This document shows positions 52,596 to 58,790 of a DNA stretch of 58,790 nucleotides, piece by piece (the first letter of the stretch is position 1; each line of letters starts with the position of its first letter). This DNA is from Clostridiales bacterium (GTDB taxonomy: Bacteria; Bacillota; Clostridia; Oscillospirales; CAG-382). A program made the translations under genes and the position numbers. The stretch spans positions 1-58,790 of the forward strand of contig SFLA01000007.1 in the NCBI GenBank assembly GCA_004553575.1, written 5' to 3'. A model generated the notes under the pieces. The model was not told the origin of the DNA, ran no database searches, and worked only from the letters and a program-made list of their open reading frames with translations.

Positions 52596-53696
52596 ATGTC
52601 TGATAGGATAGTAAACATCGGAATTATCGGCTGCGGAGGAATAGCCAACGGCAAGCATCTCCCCGCGCTTAAAAAGCTTCCGAACGTACGGATGGTCGCA
52701 TTCTGCGACATAATCCCCGAAAGAGCCGAGAAGGCGGCAAAGGAATACGGCGTACCCGAAGCAAAAGTCTTCACCGATTATAAGGAGCTGCTTAAGCTTC
52801 AGGACATCGAGGTGGTGCACGTACTCACCCCGAACCGCAGCCACAGCTTTATCACGGTTGACGCTCTCGAGGCTGGCAAGCACGTAATGTGCGAGAAGCC
52901 GATGGCAATCAACGCTGCGGAAGCAAAGAAAATGGTCGAAGCGGCAAAGCGCACGGGCAAAAAGCTTACTATCGGTTATCAGAACAGATTCCGTCCGGAT
53001 TCCCTGTACGTCAAAGGAGAGTGCGAGGCAGGCACGCTGGGAGATATCTATTATGCGAAGGCAACCGCTCTTCGCCGCCGCGAGGTACCGACCTGGGGCG
53101 TATTCCTTAACGAGTACGAGCAGGGCGGCGGTCCCCTTATCGATATCGGAACCCATGCGCTCGATCTTACCCTTTGGACAATGAACAACTATAAGCCCCG
53201 CTTCTGCGTCGGCACCACATATGAAAAGCTTAAGCACATAGTTCCCTCCGGTAATGCGTGGGGCGAATGGGATCCCGAAAAGTTTACCGTCGAGGACGCA
53301 GCCTTCGGCTTTATCGTAATGGAAAACGGAGCCACCGTTCTGCTCGAATCGAGCTGGGCGCTCAACATACTCGACGCGCGCGAGGCGGTTACCACCCTGT
53401 GCGGAACCAACGCCGGCGTTGACATGAATGACGGAGTCCGCATAAACGGTATACGTCAGGGCAGAAGATATACCCTCCGTCCCGACCTTTCCTCCGGCGG
53501 AGCTGCCTTCTATGAGGGCAACGCCAACGCATTGCCTCAGGATTTCGAAGCAAGACAGTGGATCGATGCTGTTGTGAACGATCACGATCCCATAGTCCTT
53601 CCGGAGCAGGCTTATGTCGTTTCAATGATACTCGACGGCATCTACAAGTCCGCAACCACCGGTAAGCCGGTCTATTTTGACGAATACGACAAGTAA
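52596..53696 (+). CDS. Gfo/Idh/MocA-family oxidoreductase
   Basis: A 366-residue NAD(P)-dependent dehydrogenase. The nucleotide motif is IGIIGCGGIANGKHLPAL; EKP reads MCEKPMAINAAE (about 99-110); the catalytic region has GGGPLIDIGTHALDLTLW with the Lys/Asp/His set. Typical substrates are sugars, inositols or their acids. Placed between two isomerase-like TIM barrels, it fits an oxidation-isomerisation-reduction scheme seen in inositol and unusual-sugar pathways. Start follows AAAGGAG. Confidence 0.93.
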   Translation: MSDRIVNIGIIGCGGIANGKHLPALKKLPNVRMVAFCDIIPERAEKAAKEYGVPEAKVFTDYKELLKLQDIEVVHVLTPNRSHSFITVDALEAGKHVMCEKPMAINAAEAKKMVEAAKRTGKKLTIGYQNRFRPDSLYVKGECEAGTLGDIYYAKATALRRREVPTWGVFLNEYEQGGGPLIDIGTHALDLTLWTMNNYKPRFCVGTTYEKLKHIVPSGNAWGEWDPEKFTVEDAAFGFIVMENGATVLLESSWALNILDAREAVTTLCGTNAGVDMNDGVRINGIRQGRRYTLRPDLSSGGAAFYEGNANALPQDFEARQWIDAVVNDHDPIVLPEQAYVVSMILDGIYKSATTGKPVYFDEYDK

Positions 53697-53708
53697 GGGG
53701 ACAGAAAT

Positions 53709-54677
53709 ATGACACTCGGCGTACTTACCAATCTTCTCGGCTATATGCCGCTTCGCGACATGCTTGAATATCTGCGTTCGCTAGGTGTTGAATCGCTCGA
53801 GATAGGGTGCGGCGGTTATCCCGGCAAGGATCACTGCGATCCCGAGGCGCTTCTTTCAGACGAGAGCAAGCTCGCGGAATTCAAAGCGGCAATAGAGGAA
53901 TACGGAATGCCCGTCAAGGCGCTTTCCTGCCACGGAAACCCCGTACACCCGAACAAAGAACTGGCAGAGAAATATCGCCGCGATTTCCGCAATGCGGTGC
54001 TGCTTGCCGAAAAACTCGGAGTCGAAACCGTGGTCGGCTTCTCCGGGTGCCCCGGAGACTGTCCTTCATCCGAGAACCCCAACTGGGTCACCTGCTTCTG
54101 GCCCGAGGACTATATGAAGGTTCTCGACTATCAGTGGAACGAGGTACTTATCCCTTACTGGAGACAGGAAGCGGAATTCTGCCGCCGTCACGGACTTAAA
54201 CATATCGCATTCGAGATGCATCCCGGATTTTGCGTTTACAACCCCGAGACACTGCTTCGTCTGCGTTCCGAGGTCGGCGACATTATCGGTGCCAATCTGG
54301 ATCCTTCCCACCTCATCTGGCAGGGTATAGACCCGGTCGCGGCAATACGCGCGCTCACCGGCGCCATATATCACTTCCACGCCAAGGACACGATAATCGA
54401 TAAATACAACTGTGCCGTCAACGGCGTACTCGACACCAAGCCTTACGCCGACGAGCTTCACCGCTCGTGGGTATTCCGCTCGGTAGGCTACGGCAATGGC
54501 GAGAAGTATTGGCGCGATATCGTTTCGGCACTGAAACTCTCCGGATATGACGGGATAATTTCCATCGAGCACGAAGACAGCTTTATGACCAATCGCGAAG
54601 GGCTCGAGAAGGCGGTAAAATTCCTCGACGGCATACTTATCAGGGATCCGAAGCCTTCTACGATGCACTGGGCTTGA
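53709..54677 (+). CDS. Sugar phosphate isomerase/epimerase, second member
   Basis: A 322-residue TIM-barrel enzyme with the metal ligands in HIAFEMHPGF (Glu), GANLDPSHLIWQGID (Asp, His), IYHFHAKDT (His) and IISIEHEDSF (Glu). Longer than the first copy, with extra loop segments. Gfo/Idh genes are commonly paired with just this enzyme type in sugar catabolism. The start follows a GGGGACAG site 12 bases after the dehydrogenase. Confidence 0.92.
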   Translation: MTLGVLTNLLGYMPLRDMLEYLRSLGVESLEIGCGGYPGKDHCDPEALLSDESKLAEFKAAIEEYGMPVKALSCHGNPVHPNKELAEKYRRDFRNAVLLAEKLGVETVVGFSGCPGDCPSSENPNWVTCFWPEDYMKVLDYQWNEVLIPYWRQEAEFCRRHGLKHIAFEMHPGFCVYNPETLLRLRSEVGDIIGANLDPSHLIWQGIDPVAAIRALTGAIYHFHAKDTIIDKYNCAVNGVLDTKPYADELHRSWVFRSVGYGNGEKYWRDIVSALKLSGYDGIISIEHEDSFMTNREGLEKAVKFLDGILIRDPKPSTMHWA

Positions 54678-54693
54678 TACTGTAACCGGAGAT

Positions 54694-54717
54694 GGGGACC
54701 GCTGAAAAGCGGTCCCC
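54694..54717 (+). promoter_or_regulatory. Perfect hairpin just before galT
   Basis: GGGGACCGCT (54694-54703), GAAA, and its exact complement (54708-54717). It lies ten bases before the galT ATG. There is no T run, so it is a poor terminator; it may end the upstream transcript, protect an mRNA end or control galT translation. Confidence 0.5.
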
Positions 54718-54727
54718 TGATAAAAAT

Positions 54728-56221
54728 ATGATCGACACATTAATATCACAGCTTATCGATTATTCGATAGAAAAAAACCTTATCAGCGAAGAGGACGAGC
54801 CTTATACGGTCAATCAGCTTCTCGACCTGCTTCGGCTCGGTTCCTTCACACGCGTTCACGGCACGGATACTCCGCCGATCAGCGAAATACTGGGCGGAAT
54901 GTGCGATTACGCCTGCTCCGCCGGGATTATCCCGAACGACACGGTGACCGAGCGCGATTTGTTTGACACCCGTATAATGGGCATAGTAACACCGCGACCC
55001 TCTGCGGTTATAGAGGAATTTGAACGTTGTTTACGCGTCGCTCCGAGAGTCGCGACCGACTGGTTTTACGATTTCTGCGGCGATGTAAATTATATCCGCA
55101 CCGACCGTATAGCACGCGATCTTCGCTGGACGACCGCAACGGAATACGGTTCGATGGACATAACCGTAAACCTGTCCAAGCCCGAAAAGGACCCGCGTGA
55201 CATAGCGGCGGCGGCCTCGGAGGCTGCGGCGGATTATCCCAGATGCATGCTCTGTATTGAGAACGAGGGCTTTTGCGGAAATCATCACCGGCCTGCGCGC
55301 CAGAATCTTCGGATAATTCCACTCGAGCTCGGCGGTGAGCAGTGGGGTCTGCAGTATTCGCCGTATTCCTACTATCCCGAGCACTGTATAGTCCTCAGCA
55401 AAGAACACCGTCCAATGAAGATCGATTCGTCCACCTTCACGAAAATGCTTGATTTTGTCGATATGTTTCCGCATTATTTCGTCGGCTCGAACGCAGATCT
55501 TCCGATTGTCGGCGGGAGCATACTCTCGCATGAGCATTATCAGGGCGGGCGCTATGTCTTCCCTATGGACCGCGCACAATCGGTATACGATTTTATAGTC
55601 CCGCGTTACAGCGGCGTTAGCTGCAGCGTGCTCAAATGGCCGCTTTCGGTTATCCGGCTCGAATCGACCGACAGATCGCGGCTCTCCGCTCTTGCCGAAC
55701 GGATACTTAAAAAATGGAGACAGTATTCCGACCCGATATGCGGAATATCCGCATCGGACGGCGACGGCATTCACAATACGATCACGCCTATCGCCCATCT
55801 CGATTTCAGAATGTACCGGTTGGATCTTGTGCTCCGCAACAACCAGGTTTCACCCGACCGCCCTCTCGGTATTCATCATCCCCGCCCCGAATATCATCAC
55901 ATTAAAAAAGAGAATATAGGGCTTATTGAGGTAATGGGTCTTGCGGTGCTTCCCTCCCGTCTGAGCCGTGAAATGGACGCTCTCCGCAAGTGCATACTCG
56001 ACGGGGAAGACCCGTCCGATAATCCGCTCACCGCTCCGCATGCGGATTGGGCACGCGACTTCTGCGGCAGGTACTGCGAAATAAACGAAAAAAATATCGA
56101 TTCCGTTATTCGCAGGGAGATAGGCTCAGTATTTAAGAATGTGCTGTGCGACTGTGCGGTGTTTCCTGACCTCGAATCGTTCAGAAGATTTATCGACTTC
56201 GTGTGCGCTCCGTACAAATAA
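54728..56221 (+). CDS. galT: Galactose-1-phosphate uridylyltransferase, class II
   Basis: A 497-residue enzyme of the Leloir pathway that exchanges UMP between UDP-glucose and galactose-1-phosphate. It belongs to the Firmicute (class II) GalT family: the start IDTLISQLIDYSIEKNLI, CMLCIENEGFCG, and the catalytic LPIVGGSILSHEHYQGG (H-x-H). Start is taken at 54728 since the family begins here; no good ribosome site precedes it. An ATG at 54692 would read through the hairpin and has GGAG touching it. galK and galE are not beside it. Confidence 0.93.
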   Translation: MIDTLISQLIDYSIEKNLISEEDEPYTVNQLLDLLRLGSFTRVHGTDTPPISEILGGMCDYACSAGIIPNDTVTERDLFDTRIMGIVTPRPSAVIEEFERCLRVAPRVATDWFYDFCGDVNYIRTDRIARDLRWTTATEYGSMDITVNLSKPEKDPRDIAAAASEAAADYPRCMLCIENEGFCGNHHRPARQNLRIIPLELGGEQWGLQYSPYSYYPEHCIVLSKEHRPMKIDSSTFTKMLDFVDMFPHYFVGSNADLPIVGGSILSHEHYQGGRYVFPMDRAQSVYDFIVPRYSGVSCSVLKWPLSVIRLESTDRSRLSALAERILKKWRQYSDPICGISASDGDGIHNTITPIAHLDFRMYRLDLVLRNNQVSPDRPLGIHHPRPEYHHIKKENIGLIEVMGLAVLPSRLSREMDALRKCILDGEDPSDNPLTAPHADWARDFCGRYCEINEKNIDSVIRREIGSVFKNVLCDCAVFPDLESFRRFIDFVCAPYK

Positions 56222-56225
56222 ACGC

Positions 56226-56251
56226 AAAAAGCCCGGTGACCCGGGCTTTTT
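56226..56251. terminator. Bidirectional terminator between galT and mscS
   Basis: 11-base perfect arms (56226-56236, 56241-56251) with A5 on one side and T5 on the other. Confidence 0.92.
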
Positions 56252-56253
56252 GT

Positions 56254-57069
56254 TTATTGCTTCGTATGTACGTCGAGCTGGTTGTACGGTATCTCGATTC
56301 CGTGTTCTTCCATGGCCTCAAGAACATCGCGACGCAGCGCGAACCACGCGTCCCAATATGTCTCGGGCTTGGCGTGTATGCGGATATATATAATCAGTGC
56401 GCTGTCTCCTATTTCGCCGACTTCCACCGTCGGTTCATTTTCTTTAATTCTGAATACGTTTTTTTCGGCGGCTTCAAGCAGTATTGATTTTACCGCCTTG
56501 AGATCGGACCCGAACGGCACCGGCAGGTTCAGGTCAACCCTTCGCGAACCGTTTGCGGTGTAATTCACCACCGCACCGTCGGAAAGACTTCCGTTTGGCA
56601 GCGATACGAGATTGTTTTCGGCAGTAACGATACGCGTGTAAAGTATCGATATGCTCTGAACGGTACCGGAAAATCCCCCGCCCTCAATAAAATCGCCGAT
56701 TTCAAAGGGCTTAAAAATAAGTATCATAAGTCCCCCCGCGAAATTGCTCAGCGATCCCTGAAGTGCCAGTCCGATTGCCAGACCGCAGGACGCAAGAACG
56801 GTAACGAACGACGCGGCGGGCACACCGAGCACAACGGCTGCCGAAAATAACACCAGCGCATTAAGCAATATCTTGCAAAAACTTATCGTAAACGACTTCA
56901 CGTTCGGATCTGTCTTTGCAAGCAGTTTACCGCTTGACAACCGTTTTGTTATAAAGGACGAAAGCTTAAGACCGATTACGAGAATCAACGCCGCGTAAAC
57001 AAGCTTAAGTCCGACCGATGTAGCCAGCTCCAAAAGAAACGACCACAGCTTTTCAAGTACTTCCTGCAT
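56254..57069 (-). CDS. mscS: Small-conductance mechanosensitive channel
   Basis: A 271-residue MscS-type channel that opens on osmotic downshock. Three membrane helices lie in the first 125 residues; the pore helix is the Gly/Ala-rich GLAIGLALQGSLSNFAGG. The cytoplasmic beta domain has IFKPFEIGDFI and NGSLSDGAVVNYT. The start at 57069 is chosen because GGAG is nine bases away; an ATG at 57078 touches that site. Own promoter. Confidence 0.94.
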   Translation of the reverse strand: MQEVLEKLWSFLLELATSVGLKLVYAALILVIGLKLSSFITKRLSSGKLLAKTDPNVKSFTISFCKILLNALVLFSAAVVLGVPAASFVTVLASCGLAIGLALQGSLSNFAGGLMILIFKPFEIGDFIEGGGFSGTVQSISILYTRIVTAENNLVSLPNGSLSDGAVVNYTANGSRRVDLNLPVPFGSDLKAVKSILLEAAEKNVFRIKENEPTVEVGEIGDSALIIYIRIHAKPETYWDAWFALRRDVLEAMEEHGIEIPYNQLDVHTKQ

Positions 57070-57100
57070 TTTATTCATCTCCGCTTTTAATTTTGTGTTG

Positions 57101-57129
57101 ATTATAACATCATACAGCCCCATAGTCAA
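57101..57129 (-). promoter_or_regulatory. Promoter of mscS
   Basis: Leftward TTGACT (57129-57124), 17-base spacer, TATAAT (57106-57101). Confidence 0.8.
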
Positions 57130-57158
57130 CCGAAACCTGCCCCGGAAGCCAAACCGGG

Positions 57159-57187
57159 TTGACAAAAGCGCACGATTAATGTAAAAT
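57159..57187 (+). promoter_or_regulatory. Promoter of the PAP2 gene
   Basis: TTGACA (57159-57164), 17-base spacer, TAAAAT (57182-57187). Confidence 0.8.
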
Positions 57188-57233
57188 TAAGGCAATCAGG
57201 GCGGCTCAGTCCAGCCGTCATCGGAGGATAGCT

Positions 57234-57815
57234 ATGCTGAAGATAACTATGCTGTATGAACTCGATTTCGCGATACTCGATTTTATCGCGGCAAACCTTA
57301 AATGCGCATTTCTCGATTTTATCATGCCGATAATAACCTTCCTCGGCGACGGAGGCTGGTTCTGGATAGCCGTCGCTGTGGTTATGCTCATATTCAAAAA
57401 AACAAGAAAGACCGGTGTTATGATGGCGGCAGCGCTGCTGTGCGGGCTTATCTTCGGAAATCTTCTGCTCAAGCCGCTCATCGCACGGGTTCGCCCGTAT
57501 GATCTGCGCGAGGGAATCGAGCTGCTTATATCGAAGCCTTCCGATTATTCGTTCCCTTCCGGTCATACTCTCGCATCATTCGAGGCGGCGGTCGTGCTTA
57601 TGGTACGCGAACGGAAAAGATTCGGTTGGGCGGCGCTTGCGCTCGCGGTACTTATTGCCTTTTCACGGCTTTATCTGTATGTACATTATCCGAGCGATGT
57701 ACTCGGCGGCATACTGCTCGGCACAGCGTTCGCGTTGTTTTCCGTCTGGCTTGTCGATACTATTTGGCAAAAGCTTTCTCAGCGCTCAGAAAAGGCCTCT
57801 GCACAGAAGCAATAA
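57234..57815 (+). CDS. PAP2-family membrane phosphatase
   Basis: A 193-residue membrane phosphatase with about five helices and all three PAP2 motifs: KPLIARVRP (70s), FPSGHTLAS (about 103-111) and SRLYLYVHYPSDVLGG (about 143-158). It may recycle undecaprenyl pyrophosphate (BcrC/YbjG-like) or act on phosphatidic acid. Ribosome site GGAGG. It has its own promoter. Confidence 0.92.
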   Translation: MLKITMLYELDFAILDFIAANLKCAFLDFIMPIITFLGDGGWFWIAVAVVMLIFKKTRKTGVMMAAALLCGLIFGNLLLKPLIARVRPYDLREGIELLISKPSDYSFPSGHTLASFEAAVVLMVRERKRFGWAALALAVLIAFSRLYLYVHYPSDVLGGILLGTAFALFSVWLVDTIWQKLSQRSEKASAQKQ

Positions 57816-58211
57816 CCTTGGGCACGAACTCATGTATCCGGCGCAGGAATGTCGGGTATCGGACCTCAGAGCATTCTGCCGGGCATTATCAGGGTTCTCT
57901 TCGTCGTTTATACATACCCAATATCGGCGCGGGGTTATTGCCCCGCGCGTTTTATCGCATTCCGCGGCTTTTACATTTTATTCGTCATCGGCAGTATGTC
58001 CGTTCAGTCACTTTCCTGCAATTCCTCGGCACTCCTGCAAGGCTAACGCCGATTCAAGTGCTGTCTGCAGATTACCGTTCGTCGCCTTACGTCTGCCTCG
58101 GTTTTCCTTGAAGCGGGAATTAATCTTCACTGCCTTGAAGTATTCCGCACAGCCCGTATGTTTGCTGCCGGGCAATATACGCAATATGGAAATTCTTTTT
58201 TTGTAAATCCC
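57816..58211. other. Gene-poor stretch before the tRNAs
   Basis: Several overlapping short frames on both strands exist but none has a ribosome site or a recognisable protein. The region contains one strong terminator-like hairpin (57927-57953). It may hold a decayed gene; nothing firm can be said. Confidence 0.4.
57927..57953 (+). terminator. Terminator-like hairpin after the PAP2 gene
   Basis: GCGCGGGG (57927-57934), TTATTG, CCCCGCGC (57941-57948), followed by GTTTTA. It is 112 bases after the PAP2 stop. Confidence 0.75.
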
Positions 58212-58240
58212 TTGACAAAAGCCGCATCGTGTGTTAATAT
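58212..58240 (+). promoter_or_regulatory. Promoter of the tRNA-Leu/tRNA-fMet unit
   Basis: TTGACA (58212-58217), 17-base spacer, TAATAT (58235-58240), 15 bases before the tRNA. Confidence 0.75.
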
Positions 58241-58254
58241 AATTAAGCTGATCG

Positions 58255-58343
58255 GCCGGTGTGGCGGAATCGGCAGACGCCCGGGACTTAAAATCCCGTG
58301 GGATTAACTTCCCGTACCGGTTCGACCCCGGTCACCGGCACCA
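58255..58343 (+). tRNA. tRNA-Leu (anticodon TAA)
   Basis: An 89-base class-II tRNA with encoded CCA: acceptor GCCGGTG/CACCGGC, anticodon stem CGGGA/TCCCG around CTTAAAA (anticodon TAA), a long variable arm (about GTGGGATTAACTTCCC) and T loop GTTCGACCC. It reads UUA. Confidence 0.95.
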
Positions 58344-58350
58344 AATATAT

Positions 58351-58426
<76 letters not shown>

Positions 58427-58430
58427 TATC

Positions 58431-58473
58431 GAGTGGATATAACGGATTTGAGGTTATATCCACTCATTTTTTA
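58431..58473 (+). terminator. Terminator of the tRNA unit
   Basis: A 13-base perfect stem (58431-58443 with 58453-58465), then ATTTTTTAT. The arms are more AT-rich than other terminators in the window. Confidence 0.9.
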
Positions 58474-58483
58474 TGCTGATATA

Positions 58484-58512
58484 TTGAGATTTTAAGCATT
58501 TTGTGATATAAT
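58484..58512 (+). promoter_or_regulatory. Promoter of the right-end partial gene
   Basis: TTGAGA (58484-58489), 17-base spacer, TATAAT (58507-58512). Confidence 0.7.
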
Positions 58513-58539
58513 AAATAAGATGATAGGAGGTATTTGAAA

Positions 58540-58790
58540 GTGATTTTTCGAAATGCAATTATTAACCCAACTTTACTTTCCTCTGACGAAAACGAACTAT
58601 TAAATGCTTGGGCTAAAACGGTTCCCGGTTTCATTCGTGATGGCTGTGCAAATCCAGAAAAATATGCTAATGCGCCTCTTAAACTACTTTTTGTATTAAA
58701 AGAAGTGAACGGTGGAAAAGATTGGGATTTACGAGATTTTATGAATGATGGTTGTCGTCCGCAAACATGGAATGTTGTCTCCCGTTGGAT
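58540..58790 (+). CDS. Partial gene of unknown function, AT-rich
   Basis: The frame from GTG (58540) to the window edge gives 83 residues, with AGGAGG nine bases before the start and a clear promoter, so it is a real gene. It is not confidently recognised. Conserved-looking segments include LKLLFVLKEVNGG, WDLRDF and TWNVVSRW, which give a faint impression of a uracil-DNA-glycosylase-like fold; this is unverified. Codon use differs from the rest of the window (more TTA, AAA, GAA, TTT and A/T third positions), which suggests horizontal transfer beside the tRNAs. Confidence 0.75.
   Translation, partial: MIFRNAIINPTLLSSDENELLNAWAKTVPGFIRDGCANPEKYANAPLKLLFVLKEVNGGKDWDLRDFMNDGCRPQTWNVVSRW

Noticed and set aside
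57499..58206. 235-codon rightward frame running past the PAP2 gene
   Set aside because: It starts inside the PAP2 gene in another phase, has no ribosome site and its composition (Ser, Arg, Cys) is typical of chance frames.

Overview
The window reads as a chromosomal segment of a spore-forming Firmicute of class Clostridia, most likely an uncultured anaerobic gut lineage. The reasons are sporulation genes (yqfC, yqfD, a YlbJ-like protein), a flavodiiron protein for life with little oxygen, a ferrous-iron (Feo) operon, a dockerin domain, strong AGGAGG ribosome sites and many near-consensus sigma-A promoters with 17-base spacers. GC content looks moderate, with an AT-rich stretch only at the far right end. 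A species name cannot be given from sequence alone.

Layout, left to right. 1-7.9 kb: a partial ArsR repressor diverges from a four-domain flavodiiron/rubredoxin protein; then come an iron-sulfur-flavoprotein-like reductase, two membrane-anchored surface proteins (one leucine-rich repeat), a GNAT acetyltransferase, an archaeal/fungal-type aspartate-semialdehyde dehydrogenase and a coupled lipoprotein. 8-10.6 kb: sporulation genes. 10.5-13.2 kb: leftward operon of SDR, orphan class-I fumarase beta-type subunit and PepV-like dipeptidase. 13.3-18.1 kb: AGCS symporter, P-type calcium-type ATPase, CE2-like esterase. 18.1-21.5 kb: leftward feo operon (two FeoA proteins, FeoB, Cys-rich membrane peptide) with three copies of the inverted repeat GGTTAG-N6-CTAACC.

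22.9-29.4 kb: a tight operon serC-serA-HAD-polA-rsmI, divergent from a Gfo/Idh dehydrogenase. 29.7-33.8 kb, leftward: AraC regulator, tRNA-Gly, small membrane protein, histidine phosphatase, GH26-like lipoprotein. 33.8-36.6 kb: phosphoesterase, NAT_N/GNAT_C-type acyltransferase and lysoplasmalogenase. 36.7-38.7 kb, leftward: small acidic membrane protein, prfB (with an overlapping micro-ORF at its start) and the RNase P RNA. 38.8-44.4 kb: murD, three tandem M42 aminopeptidases and a Met-gamma-lyase-family enzyme, all touching or overlapping. 44.5-46 kb: an unknown helical protein and an RluA pseudouridine synthase.

46.4-50.3 kb, leftward: murQ and a secreted GDPD-dockerin protein split by a frameshift. 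50.4-56.2 kb: glycosyltransferase, two sugar-isomerase-like TIM barrels, a Gfo/Idh dehydrogenase, an unknown protein and class-II galT, probably a sugar-processing operon. 56.2-57.8 kb: divergent MscS channel and PAP2 phosphatase. 58.2-58.8 kb: tRNA-Leu and tRNA-fMet, a terminator, then a partial gene of clearly different (AT-rich) composition that may mark the edge of an acquired island.

No CRISPR array, insertion sequence, prophage or recognised anti-phage system is visible. The best leads for something undescribed are the feo operators, the prfB micro-ORF, the orphan fumarase subunit, the M42 triplet, the phosphoesterase/acyltransferase pair and the AT-rich gene after the tRNAs.
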